A DNA stretch of 64,000 nt. It comes from Rhodococcus sp. IEGM 1381. GTDB lineage: Bacteria > Actinomycetota > Actinomycetes > Mycobacteriales > Mycobacteriaceae. Below are positions 8,673 through 16,956 of this stretch, in pieces. The position numbers were made by a program, and so were the translations under genes. Location of the stretch: the NCBI RefSeq assembly GCF_030056795.1, contig NZ_JASHKQ010000001.1, positions 620,001 through 684,000 on the forward strand. The letters run 5' to 3'. The notes below the pieces were generated by a model. That model was not told the DNA's origin, searched no databases, and was given only the letters and a program-made list of their open reading frames with translations. The first letter of the stretch is position 1; the number at the start of each line of letters is the position of its first letter.

Positions 8673-9207
8673 ATGGAACCGCAGCCGTTCGTGCTCGATA
8701 CACCCGATGCGATACGCGAGCGCCACGAGTCGTTCGACGTGTATCGCGCGGAAGGGGAACATCTCCTTCGGTCCGCTGTCGTATTCGTCCACGGTGGGCC
8801 CCGTCCGCCGGGAGTCGAGTGGCGACCCAGGGACCAGCCGGTGTTCGTCGGCTATGGATCCACCGCTGCAGCATCGGGTTTCGTCGGAATTGTCGTCGAG
8901 CATCATATGGCGTCGCTGGCCGAGTGTTCGGCGGCGGCCGACGAGATCGTCACTGGGCTCGAACAGATCCGAATGCTTCCGGGAGTGGACCCGAATCGGA
9001 TTGCGCTGTGGTTCTTCTCAGGGAGCGGGCTACTCGCCGCCACGTGGTTGCGGGATCCCCCGACGTGGTTGAGATGCATCGCGTTGACGTATCGAGATCA
9101 TCGACGTGCCGAACGGAAGACACGGATTCGACATGCTCGACCACACCGACGAATCGCGTGATGCGGTCACCGGTGCAATGGATTGGCTTCGGGCGCATCT
9201 GCAGTGA
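8673..9207 (+). pseudogene. Alpha/beta-hydrolase (dienelactone-hydrolase-like) with internal deletion and frameshift
   Basis: The first frame (8673 to about 9090) reads as an alpha/beta hydrolase: AVVFVHGGPRPPG, a GLEQIRMLPGVDPNRI helix, WFFSGSGLL as nucleophile elbow and LRCIALTY. The natural C-terminus is then found in another frame from 9094 to 9207: EIIDVPNGRHGFDMLDHTD, then ESRDAVTGAMDWLRAHLQ, stop. The 60 or so residues expected between these parts (with the catalytic Asp) are missing. An internal deletion that also changed the frame explains this. In the first frame translation runs on to 9161 with a nonsense tail. Confidence 0.75.
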
Positions 9208-9218
9208 AGGACCGCCAA

Positions 9219-9262
9219 CGAAGGCACCCTTGGTCGACTGTCATCGACCAAGGGTGCCTTCG
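9219..9262. terminator. Bidirectional terminator hairpin
   Basis: CGAAGGCACCCTTGGTCGA pairs perfectly with its complement across a 6-nt loop (19-bp stem). It lies between the convergent hydrolase pseudogene and phoX-like gene. There is no clear U-tract on the plus strand. Confidence 0.8.
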
Positions 9263-9284
9263 GTTCATTGCAAGAACGTGGCGG

Positions 9285-11336
9285 TTACGCAGACTTCCAG
9301 ACCGCGACGACGGACGGCCGCGGCTGGGTATCGCCGCCGTCGGGCCAATGCGAGATCGGCGCGTCGGCGGTGGCGTCGTCGCTCTCGCCCGGGTGCTGTA
9401 CGCACACCATGACACGCTCGTCGGTGACGATCGGACCGCAGGTCTCGCCGCCCGCGGGAACCGTCAGGAACTGCCGGGTCTCGCCGCGGCGCGGTCCGTC
9501 GAGCACTACCGCGAACAGGCCGTCGTTGGAGTCGAGTGCGTTGCCGTCGGTGGAGACCCACAGGTTGCCCTTGGCGTCGAACGCGAGGTTGTCGGGGCAC
9601 GAGATGGGGCTGACCTGGCTCTTGTCGAAACCGCCGAAGTAGGTGTCGGCCTCGTTCGGGTCACCGCAGACCAGCAGGAGGTTCCAGGTGAAGGACGTGC
9701 CGGCGTGGTCGTCGTCGAGCTCGAGCACCTGACCGTTCTTGTTCGTGTTGCGGGGGTTGGCCTCGTCCGCCGCAGCCTTGCCTTCCGTGCCGCGGTTGGA
9801 GTTGTTCGTCAGCGCAACGTAAACCTTGCCCGTCACCGGGTTGGGCTCGAAGTCCTCGGGACGGTCCATCTTGGTTGCGCCCACCTTGTCGCCGGCCTGA
9901 CGGGTGAACACTGCGACCTCCTCGGCCGACATACCGTCGACGAGGGACGTGCCCCGGCCGTCCTCGCCGGTCTGGAGCAGCGGGATCCATGTTCCGGTGC
10001 CGCGGAATTCACCGTTGGACGGCAGGCTGCCCGAGCCGTCGATCTCGTCGGGAGTATCGCCGGTGAGGGTGGCGACGTACAGCGTGCCCGCATCGAGCAG
10101 AGTCAGGTTGTTGCGCATCGCCGCCTGGCCGGTGCCGGGCATCATCTTTCGACTGGAGACGAACTTGTACATGTAGTCGAAGCGCTCGTCGTCGCCGCTG
10201 TACGCCACCACGGTGCCGTCGTCGGTAACGTGGATCGTTGCGGCTTCGTGCTTGAACCGGCCGAGCGCGGTGTGCTTGATCGGGGCCGACTGCGGATCCC
10301 ACGGGTTGACCTCGACGATGTATCCGAAGCGGTTGACCTCGTTGGGCTCCTGCGCCAGGTCGAAGCGCTTGTCGAAGCGCTCCCACTTGCGGTCGCTCGC
10401 GGCACCCTCGACTCCGTAGCGCGAGAGCCGCTGCGCTACAACAGGATCGGTGACCGACTCGGCGTTGCCGAAGTACTGATTGAAGTTCTCCTCACCGGAG
10501 AGCACGGTTCCCCACGGCGTCAGGCCGCCCGAGCAGTTGTTGAACGTGCCGAACACCTTGGTGCCGGTGGGGTCGACGCTCGTCTTCAGGAAGTTGCTGC
10601 CCGCGGCGGGGCCGGTGACGACGAATTCGGTGGTGCCGGTGATGCGGCGGTTGTACTGCCCCATTGCTGGGGTGAGCTTGCCGGTCCCCGACTCGCCCTG
10701 TACCTGCACCACCGAAAGTCCGTGTGCGGCAAGAGCGACGTCGAACTGCTCTCGGGTGGGGTTCTCCGCGTCGTAGCCCTTGAACATTGCCGGCTCGGTG
10801 CTGTACTCGTGGTTGACCACCAGCAGGTGCGCGTTCGGAGTGCCCTCGATCGGCAGCAGGCCGGCGAAGTCGTTGTTGAAGCCGAACTGCTTCTCCTGCG
10901 CGGCGGCGCTCTGGTTGTCGAAGTCGAACGCCGGTGCGCCTGCCACGACCGCGTCACCCCAGCGGATGACGACGCCTTGTTCGTAGCCCTCGGGCACGAC
11001 GACGGCGTCCTCGGTATTGGGCTCCACCGCAGTGAAGTCCACACCGTCGACCGGCGTCGAATCTGCACCCGAGGTTTCGGAACTTCCCGTGGCGGCCGGT
11101 TCGTCGGTGGAACACGCAGCCAGGGCACTACCCGCGCCCACGGCGAGCACTGCCATCGCTCCGCCCTTGATGACGCCACGCCGCGACATCGCGGTCTTGA
11201 CGATGTCGCCGAAGTACTCGCCCTTCGACGTGTTGGGAATCTCGTGGAAGCAGGCATCACCGCACTTGTACTTGCACGTCAGAGATGAGCGCTTGGAGCT
11301 TCCGTCGTGAACGGCGAACAAGGGTAGTGGCTTCAT
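9285..11336 (-). CDS. PhoX-family alkaline phosphatase (DUF839), Tat-exported
   Basis: The protein of about 683 residues has the conserved PhoX front end (CKYKCGDACFHEIPNTSKGE, then YFGDIVKTA) followed by an internal Tat signal (MSRRGVIKGGAMAVLAVGAG, ending ALAAC). The beta-propeller body contains VVNHEYS, EAEWNP-type VEVNPWDP, RFKHEAATI and RPEDFEPNP. The family releases phosphate from esters outside the membrane using Ca2+ and an Fe-containing centre. Start choice is uncertain: GTG at 11354 is possible, but ATG 11336 (MKPLPLF) fits family length better. Neither has a good ribosome-binding site. Upstream TTC-spaced repeats may be a phosphate-response box. Confidence 0.85.
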   Translation of the reverse strand: MKPLPLFAVHDGSSKRSSLTCKYKCGDACFHEIPNTSKGEYFGDIVKTAMSRRGVIKGGAMAVLAVGAGSALAACSTDEPAATGSSETSGADSTPVDGVDFTAVEPNTEDAVVVPEGYEQGVVIRWGDAVVAGAPAFDFDNQSAAAQEKQFGFNNDFAGLLPIEGTPNAHLLVVNHEYSTEPAMFKGYDAENPTREQFDVALAAHGLSVVQVQGESGTGKLTPAMGQYNRRITGTTEFVVTGPAAGSNFLKTSVDPTGTKVFGTFNNCSGGLTPWGTVLSGEENFNQYFGNAESVTDPVVAQRLSRYGVEGAASDRKWERFDKRFDLAQEPNEVNRFGYIVEVNPWDPQSAPIKHTALGRFKHEAATIHVTDDGTVVAYSGDDERFDYMYKFVSSRKMMPGTGQAAMRNNLTLLDAGTLYVATLTGDTPDEIDGSGSLPSNGEFRGTGTWIPLLQTGEDGRGTSLVDGMSAEEVAVFTRQAGDKVGATKMDRPEDFEPNPVTGKVYVALTNNSNRGTEGKAAADEANPRNTNKNGQVLELDDDHAGTSFTWNLLLVCGDPNEADTYFGGFDKSQVSPISCPDNLAFDAKGNLWVSTDGNALDSNDGLFAVVLDGPRRGETRQFLTVPAGGETCGPIVTDERVMVCVQHPGESDDATADAPISHWPDGGDTQPRPSVVAVWKSA

Positions 11337-11361
11337 GTCACGGCACGCTGTCACCCAAAAG

Positions 11362-11388
11362 CGAAAGTAAAGGAACGTTCAGGTGAAG
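11362..11388 (-). promoter_or_regulatory. Possible phosphate-response (Pho/RegX3-type) box before phoX-like gene
   Basis: On the minus strand CTTCACC is followed by GTTCCTT with 12-bp phasing and then CTTTCG after about 10 bp. This is a weak version of the GTTCACC direct repeats bound by actinobacterial PhoP/RegX3 proteins. Position just upstream of a phosphatase gene is the main support. Confidence 0.3.
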
Positions 11389-11416
11389 TCGCGGATAACG
11401 AGGCTGCCCTAACGTG

Positions 11417-12145
11417 TTATAGAACCTGCGAGAGGAACGTCTTCAGTCGGTCGGTGTGCGGATCGTCGAACAGCTGCTCCGGAGTTCCGGTTTCGACGGC
11501 GCTGCCGTGATCCATGAACAGCACCTTGTTCGAGACCGATCGCGCGAAGCCCATTTCGTGGGTCACCACCACCATGGTCATGCCGCCCTTGGCGAGGTCG
11601 GCCATCAATGCCAGCACTCCCTTGACCAACTCGGGATCGAGGGCGGAGGTGGCCTCGTCGAAGAACATCACCTCGGGCTTCATCGCCAGAGCGCGGGCAA
11701 TGGCGACGCGCTGCTGCTGTCCGCCGGAGAGATTGCCCGGACGCGAGTCCGCCTTTTTGGTCAGGCCCACCAGTTCGAGTTGATCCATCGCCGCCGCGCG
11801 GGCGGCCTCCTTGGATAGGCCGAGCAACTTCTGGGGGCCGAGCGCAATGTTGTCGGCAACGGTCTTGTGCGGAAACAGGTTGAACTGCTGGAACACCATG
11901 CCGATACGCTGGCGCAGCTTGTCGGGATCGTCCTTCAGAACCGACTTGCCGTCGAGCAGAATATCGCCCTGCTCCGGCTCGTGCAGTCGGTTGAGGGCGC
12001 GCAGCAACGTGGATTTTCCTGATCCGGACGGGCCGATCACAGTCGTCGTCGTGCCGGCCGGAACGTCGATGCTCACCCCTCGAAGCACCTTGTTGGTGCC
12101 GAACGACAGGTGAATGTCCTTACCTGCGAGCGAAACAGAAGTCAT
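11417..12145 (-). CDS. Polar amino acid ABC transporter, ATP-binding subunit (GlnQ type)
   Basis: This 242-residue ATPase has Walker [11 protein letters not shown]-loop [13 protein letters not shown], signature LSGGQQQR, Walker [14 protein letters not shown] and switch VVTHEMGFA. The PAAT-type H-M-x-x-x-N-V/NLFPHKT Q-loop region is typical of glutamine, glutamate and arginine importers. Its ATG lies 1 bp after the stop of the fused binding-protein/permease gene, so the two are cotranscribed and form one importer. Confidence 0.92.
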   Translation of the reverse strand: MTSVSLAGKDIHLSFGTNKVLRGVSIDVPAGTTTTVIGPSGSGKSTLLRALNRLHEPEQGDILLDGKSVLKDDPDKLRQRIGMVFQQFNLFPHKTVADNIALGPQKLLGLSKEAARAAAMDQLELVGLTKKADSRPGNLSGGQQQRVAIARALAMKPEVMFFDEATSALDPELVKGVLALMADLAKGGMTMVVVTHEMGFARSVSNKVLFMDHGSAVETGTPEQLFDDPHTDRLKTFLSQVL

Positions 12146-12146
12146 G

Positions 12147-13955
12147 TCAGCCTCTTTCCACGACGACGGCCTGCTCCACCGGGTCGAGCGTCTGCTCGGC
12201 CTTACCGGTGCGCAATCGCTTGTCGATGTAGTTCACGAGATGGGTGAGCGGCACGGTCAGCACCAGGTAGAACAATCCGGCGGCGACGAGCGGGGACAGG
12301 TTTCCGGTCTGCGCGTTGAGATCTCGGCCGACGGCGAACAGCTCACGCTGGGTGGCGAGCAGTCCCAGGAAGTAGATCAGCGACGAGTCCTTGATCAGGG
12401 AGATGAACTGATTCATCAGAGCCGGCAGGACGCGACGGACGCCCTGTGGGACGACCACCAGATTCATCGAGCGACGACGGCTGAAGCCCAGTGCCCGAGC
12501 CGCTTCCATCTGCCCGGCCTCGACGCTCTGGATGCCGGACCGGAAGATCTCGCCGATGTACGCCGCAGCGAGCAGCGAGAGTGCCGCAGCGCCGAGCCAA
12601 TACGGATTGCCCCCGGTCAGACCCTGCACCACCGGGCCGATACCGAGTCCGATGATCAGAATGATGACCACCGCGGGCAAACCACGGAAGATGTCGGTGT
12701 ACACGCGAGCGGGCCACCGCAGCCAACGCGTGCGCGACAAGCCGGCCAAGGCCAGCAGCATGCCCAGGACCGTACCGATGATGCCCGACGCCAACGCCAG
12801 AATCAGCGTGTTCGGCAGACCCACCTTGAACAGGTCGGGGATGGCCGACTTGTACAGCGACCAATCGAAGAAGGTATCCCCCAGCTGCGCCAGCGTGGAT
12901 TTGGGTTGAACAGCAACGGCTTCGGGAGCGTTCGCATCGTTCTGAGCTGCGATGGCCGCGAAGTCGGGTAGCTCCGGCTGTGGGGCGGCCTTGCTACCCG
13001 GCTCGAAGCCGTCGGGCAGTTCGCGCGGGACCCAGTCGGAGTAGAGGGTGGCCCACGTACCGTCGGCGATCACCGCGTCGAGGCCGGAGTTCAGCGCGTC
13101 GATCAACGGTTGATTGTCGCGGGCGACGGCCCAGCCGACGAAGTTGTTCAGCGAGAACGTGTTCTGCGTGATCGCGGTGCCGTCCTCGGGTTTGACCAAG
13201 CCCTCGGCCTGCTGTGACGGGGCGACCCAGGCGTCGATCTGGCCGGTCTTGAGGTTCGCGTAGGCGGTGTTGTAATCGGGGAACTTCACCGGATCGAGGC
13301 CGAGCGTGTTCACCACGTAGTCGTCCTGCACGGTGCCCTGCACAACGCCGATCCTGGTGCCCGGGTTCAGATCCTCGAACTTGGTGATCGGACCGCCCGC
13401 GGTGGCCACGAGGGAGAAGTACCCGAAGTCGTAACCGTTGGTGAACCCGACGGTGTTCCGGCGCTCGTCCGTCGTCGTGATCGAGGACGAGCCGACGTCG
13501 AAGCGTCGGCCTGCAACCTGTGCGAGCAGGCCCGAGAACTCGGTGCCCGAGAAGTTGATCTGCAGGCCGAGTTTCTCGGCGACGGCCTTCAACAGCTCGT
13601 TGTCGTACCCGGTGTATTGGCCGGCCGAGTCCAGGCAGATGCTCGGCGGGGCGTCGGACAAGGTGCCGACAGTGAGGACGCCCGGCGTCGCCAACCCGAG
13701 CGATCCCGTATCGATCCTGTCCAGCGGGGTGACGTTCGCTGTCGTGTACTTGTCCTCCGTCGCGGCAGCGGCCGCGGCATCGAAGTTCGTCGGCGTCGAC
13801 GACGCACTGTCGACACCGGGAGGGGCACACAGGTCGGTAGGACCTGCGGCCGCCTGATCGTTGGAGGATGACGTGCCACATGCCGCGAGCGTGAGAGCCA
13901 TCAACAGTCCGAGAACGAGAACCACGAGCGCGCGTGAAGCGCGTACGGCAACCAT
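12147..13955 (-). CDS. Fused substrate-binding protein and permease of a polar amino acid ABC transporter
   Basis: From ATG 13955 the protein has about 602 residues. It starts with a lipoprotein signal ([19 protein letters not shown]). An SBP_bac_3 domain spans about residues 60-305 ([47 protein letters not shown]). A linker (330-365) leads to a His/Glu/Gln/Arg-type permease (about 370-590) with the EAA motif [20 protein letters not shown]. Tethering the receptor to the membrane pore raises local receptor concentration; such fusions are known in GlnP-type systems. A longer start at 13985 exists, but AGGG precedes 13955. Confidence 0.88.
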   Translation of the reverse strand: MVAVRASRALVVLVLGLLMALTLAACGTSSSNDQAAAGPTDLCAPPGVDSASSTPTNFDAAAAAATEDKYTTANVTPLDRIDTGSLGLATPGVLTVGTLSDAPPSICLDSAGQYTGYDNELLKAVAEKLGLQINFSGTEFSGLLAQVAGRRFDVGSSSITTTDERRNTVGFTNGYDFGYFSLVATAGGPITKFEDLNPGTRIGVVQGTVQDDYVVNTLGLDPVKFPDYNTAYANLKTGQIDAWVAPSQQAEGLVKPEDGTAITQNTFSLNNFVGWAVARDNQPLIDALNSGLDAVIADGTWATLYSDWVPRELPDGFEPGSKAAPQPELPDFAAIAAQNDANAPEAVAVQPKSTLAQLGDTFFDWSLYKSAIPDLFKVGLPNTLILALASGIIGTVLGMLLALAGLSRTRWLRWPARVYTDIFRGLPAVVIILIIGLGIGPVVQGLTGGNPYWLGAAALSLLAAAYIGEIFRSGIQSVEAGQMEAARALGFSRRRSMNLVVVPQGVRRVLPALMNQFISLIKDSSLIYFLGLLATQRELFAVGRDLNAQTGNLSPLVAAGLFYLVLTVPLTHLVNYIDKRLRTGKAEQTLDPVEQAVVVERG

Positions 13956-14041
13956 GGACAAAACCCTAAGCGGACCAGGGCCCACTCACCCAAACGGCCG
14001 TCGCGCAAGGGTTTCGCTCAGCGAACTGACGTGACGTGTCT

Positions 14042-14806
14042 CTACTTGTGCGAGTCCCGCCACGCGATCGCTTGGCCCAGCTCGGCCAGGTCGTAATCGG
14101 GTCCGTTGACACCCACGGTGAACAACGTTGCTCCAGCGTCGACGAAGTCCGCAGCGGTGTCCGCGCCCGGCCACGAGACCGACCGAGTGATGCCCGAGAC
14201 GTCGCGTCCGACGGTGGTGCCGTGCTCGGCGAGGATCTCCGACTTGCGCTTCAACGCTTCGAGGTCGGCAAAGCTGTGCCAGATGTGCGCGTACTCGGCC
14301 ACCATCTTCAGCGTCTTCTTCTCGCCACCACCGCCGATCAGGATCGGGATGTCGCGGGTGGGCGCCGGGTTGCCGACGTCGAGCCGGTGTCGAATTCTGG
14401 CCAGGCTCTCCTTCAGCAGTGCCAGCCGCGAACCGGCCGTGCCGAACTCGTAACCGAAGTTCTCGTAGTCCTTCTCGTTCCATCCGGCACCGATGCCGAG
14501 GATCAAGCGGCCGCCGCTGATGTGGTCGACGGTGCGCGCCATGTCGGCCAGCAGGTCGGGGTTGCGGTAGCCACCGCCGGTGACGAGGGCACCGATTTCG
14601 ACGTTCGACGTCTGCTCGGCCCAGGCACCCAGCATCGTCCAGCACTCGAAATGAGCGCCGTCGAGATCGCCGTACAGCGGGTAGAAGTGATCCCAGTTGA
14701 AGACGATGTCGACGCCCGCGTCCTCCGACCGCAACACCGCGTCGCGGATGAGTTGGTAATCGGGAGCGTGCTGGGGCTGAAGCTGAACACCGATCTTGAC
14801 GGTCAT
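14042..14806 (-). CDS. LLM-class F420-dependent oxidoreductase
   Basis: The 254-residue protein is a luciferase-like (beta/alpha)8 enzyme: MTVKIGVQLQPQHAPDYQLI, VFNWDHFYPLYGD, GALVTGGGYRNPDLLADMAR, GRLILGIGAGWNEKDY and ILIGGGGEKKTLKMVAEYA. These are the F420-type sequences common in Mycobacteriales. It would use F420 or F420H2 to oxidise or reduce an unknown substrate. GAGGAGA 7 nt before ATG 14806 sets the start. It lies alone between the amino acid importer and the metalloprotein gene. Confidence 0.88.
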   Translation of the reverse strand: MTVKIGVQLQPQHAPDYQLIRDAVLRSEDAGVDIVFNWDHFYPLYGDLDGAHFECWTMLGAWAEQTSNVEIGALVTGGGYRNPDLLADMARTVDHISGGRLILGIGAGWNEKDYENFGYEFGTAGSRLALLKESLARIRHRLDVGNPAPTRDIPILIGGGGEKKTLKMVAEYAHIWHSFADLEALKRKSEILAEHGTTVGRDVSGITRSVSWPGADTAADFVDAGATLFTVGVNGPDYDLAELGQAIAWRDSHK

Positions 14807-14858
14807 GTAGGTCTCCTCGTCGTGTGGGCTGCGTCTCCCATGATGCACCCGAATGCGC

Positions 14859-15368
14859 CTAGCCGATGCGGACGCCGCTCTCGGCCATCATCGCCCGCAG
14901 CACGAACCCGGCCTCGGAACCGATGATCTCGCCGACGAGGGTGATGTAGCGATCGACGAATGCGCCTCCGTGTTGCTGCTCGTTCTCGTCTGCGAAGTGG
15001 TGCGCGAGCTCGTGCAGAACCACCAGTTCCCGCAGCGCCCACGCTCTGTTGCCGTGATGCAAGGGAACGGCGATGGTGGCAGTGTCCGGTTCGTAGTGTG
15101 CGGCACCCGAGCCCGAACGTGCTCGGACGGTGATCACACGACTGGCGCCGGGCCACGTGGTCGCGACCCAATCCAGCGCCAGCACCGCGTCGATGTATGT
15201 CTGCACGGATTTCAGCGACGCGAACTTTCGCTCGACCGGCAGCGTGATCTGCGAGCCCATCACCTGCACGACGCGAATCTCACGCTCCTCGGCGCGATCG
15301 AACATGGTGCGTACCAATTGCTCGGCGTCGTACACCGCGGACCGCTGCGCGTCCCTCGCCCTGCTCAC
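14859..15368 (-). CDS. Putative zinc metalloprotein with HELAHH motif (TIGR04338-like)
   Basis: The 169-residue protein has a single zinc-protease-like motif, ELVVLHELAHHFADENEQQH, followed by HGGAFVDRYITLVGEIIG. This resembles the actinobacterial family of about 170-residue putative metallohydrolases (TIGR04338). The two histidines and the glutamate form HExxH, and the downstream HGG or D may complete the metal site. No signal peptide is visible, so it is likely cytoplasmic. Its substrate is unknown. It is divergent from the metallophore-like transport operon, and both starts flank a 17-bp palindrome. Confidence 0.7.
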   Translation of the reverse strand: MSRARDAQRSAVYDAEQLVRTMFDRAEEREIRVVQVMGSQITLPVERKFASLKSVQTYIDAVLALDWVATTWPGASRVITVRARSGSGAAHYEPDTATIAVPLHHGNRAWALRELVVLHELAHHFADENEQQHGGAFVDRYITLVGEIIGSEAGFVLRAMMAESGVRIG

Positions 15369-15417
15369 CCGTTCAGCCTAATTTGTGTCGCCCGCTCGCC
15401 TCGCCTAGTGTCGTCTA

Positions 15418-15434
15418 TCGACAACGATTGTCGA
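15418..15434. promoter_or_regulatory. Palindromic operator before the Cnt-like operon
   Basis: TCGACAA CGA TTGTCGA is an inverted repeat with 7-bp arms and a 3-bp spacer, lying 33 bp before the first GTG of the operon. Its core AACGATT and size resemble actinobacterial Zur boxes, but the outer bases differ, so the regulator is uncertain. Confidence 0.5.
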
Positions 15435-15467
15435 AGTCGTTCCCAGTACCAGCGTTCAGGAGATTCC

Positions 15468-16193
15468 GTGCTCGTCGTCGATGACCTCTGCATCGATGCC
15501 GGACGCACCCGCATCGCCCAGCACGTGTCCTTCGAGATCCCCGACGGTCGACGCCTGGGTCTACTCGGCGCATCGGGATCGGGAAAGTCGCTGATCGCCT
15601 CGGCGTTGGTCGGAGCGCTGCCGCCGGGCATCACCTGCAGCGGCAGGATTGTCGTCGACGGCCACAACGTCACCGGAGTTCCGACACCCCGGCGGCCCCC
15701 CGCCGCCCGCCCGGCGATGGTCTTTCAGGATTCGGCCACCGCCCTCAACCCGATGGTCACCGTCGGCAAACAATTGCGCACGTCCGACTCCGCCGAACTG
15801 CTCGAGCGCGTGGGTCTGCGTGATGCACGGCGCATACTGGCCTCGCACCCGCTCGAGCTGTCCGGTGGCCAACGTCAACGCGTCTGTATCGCAGTCGCAT
15901 TGGCGCGTAAGAGCCCACTGGTGATCGCAGACGAACCGACGACGGCCCTCGACGTGATCGGTCAGGCTCGGGTGCTCGACGCCCTTCGTGAGGTGCCGTC
16001 GCTGCTGCTGATCACTCACGACATCGCCGTCGCCGCGCAGCTGTGCGACCATCTGATGGTCCTTGATTCAGGCCGCATCGTCGAATCTGGTTCCACAGCA
16101 GCAATTCTCGACAGTCCAAGGACGAATCTCGTCGTGCGCATGCTCGATCGAGCTCGTGCCGCGGACCCATTTCGTCAGCTGGTCGTGCCATGA
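15468..16193 (+). CDS. ABC transporter ATP-binding protein, nickel/peptide/opine type (first ATPase)
   Basis: From GTG 15468 (AGGAG 5-6 nt upstream) the protein is 241 residues with Walker A GASGSGKS, Q-loop VFQDSATALNPM, signature LSGGQRQR, Walker B LVIADEPTTALD and switch LLITHDIAVAA. The ALNPM Q-loop is diagnostic of the oligopeptide/nickel (Opp/Dpp/Nik/Cnt) class. It ends in ATGA shared with the next ATPase gene. It opens a five-gene operon. Confidence 0.88.
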   Translation: MLVVDDLCIDAGRTRIAQHVSFEIPDGRRLGLLGASGSGKSLIASALVGALPPGITCSGRIVVDGHNVTGVPTPRRPPAARPAMVFQDSATALNPMVTVGKQLRTSDSAELLERVGLRDARRILASHPLELSGGQRQRVCIAVALARKSPLVIADEPTTALDVIGQARVLDALREVPSLLLITHDIAVAAQLCDHLMVLDSGRIVESGSTAAILDSPRTNLVVRMLDRARAADPFRQLVVP

Positions 16194-16939
16194 CCGTGGG
16201 CTTGGTGGCCACGGACATCACGCACACCTACGTTCGGCACGGATCGTCTCGCACCGCACTGGACGCTGTCTCGTGTGCGCTACCACCGGCCGGTCGTATC
16301 GCCCTGGTCGGCGAATCCGGTTCGGGCAAAACCACTGTGCTGCGCATGTTGTTGGCGTTGGATACGCCCTCTGAAGGAACCATCGAACTGGATGGGCGCA
16401 CGGTCCGTCCCGGTTCCGTCCGCTCGCTCCGATGGTTTCGGCAGCGCGTGCAATACGTGCCGCAGGACCCGGCAACCAGCCTCGATCCTCGACGCAGCGT
16501 GCTCGATCTGGTCGCGACACCGCTGCGACTCCTCGGCATCGACGGGGATCATCGAGCCAAGGCAGGTGCCGCACTCGCTGCCGTCGGGCTGGACGAGCGT
16601 TATCTGCAGCGCCGACCGACGGAACTGTCCGGTGGGCAGAATCAACGCGTCGCCATTGCGCGTGCGGTGGCATGCGAACCGCAATACCTGTTGGCGGACG
16701 AGCCGGTCAGCGGATTGGACCCTGATCTGCGTGAGCAGGTCCTCGCAGTCCTGGCCGGACTGCCGAGCGCAGTGCTGATCGTGAGCCACGACCTGTCGGC
16801 GGTCACTCGACTCTGCAGCGAAGTATCTGTGATGCACGACGGCCGGATCATCGAAACCGGCAGTGTACGAGACATTCTCACCGCACCGCAGCACCCCTGT
16901 ACCCGAGACCTGATCGACGCCGTACCCCGGCTTGCATGA
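16190..16939 (+). CDS. ABC transporter ATP-binding protein, nickel/peptide/opine type (second ATPase)
   Basis: This 249-residue second ATPase has Walker A GESGSGKT, Q-loop QYVPQDPATSLDPR, signature LSGGQNQR, Walker B LLADEPVSGLDP and switch LIVSHDLSAVTRL. As in Opp/Dpp/Cnt systems, two different ATPases should pair beneath the membrane subunits. Both ends overlap neighbours by 4 nt (ATGA), showing translational coupling. It is shorter than OppF-type proteins, which have a C-terminal oligopeptide extension, and this favours a nickel/opine rather than an oligopeptide role. Confidence 0.88.
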   Translation: MTVGLVATDITHTYVRHGSSRTALDAVSCALPPAGRIALVGESGSGKTTVLRMLLALDTPSEGTIELDGRTVRPGSVRSLRWFRQRVQYVPQDPATSLDPRRSVLDLVATPLRLLGIDGDHRAKAGAALAAVGLDERYLQRRPTELSGGQNQRVAIARAVACEPQYLLADEPVSGLDPDLREQVLAVLAGLPSAVLIVSHDLSAVTRLCSEVSVMHDGRIIETGSVRDILTAPQHPCTRDLIDAVPRLA

Positions 16940-16956
16940 CCATCACAGGAGAATCA

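Noticed and set aside
9183..11288. A 701-codon plus-strand open frame
   Set aside because: It lies opposite the PhoX gene. Its composition (runs of Val, Glu, Gly, Arg) is that of a GC-rich shadow frame, and the minus strand encodes a clearly recognisable protein.
12114..12971. Plus-strand frame opposite the fused amino acid importer
   Set aside because: Shadow composition; the minus strand encodes the permease with its EAA motif.
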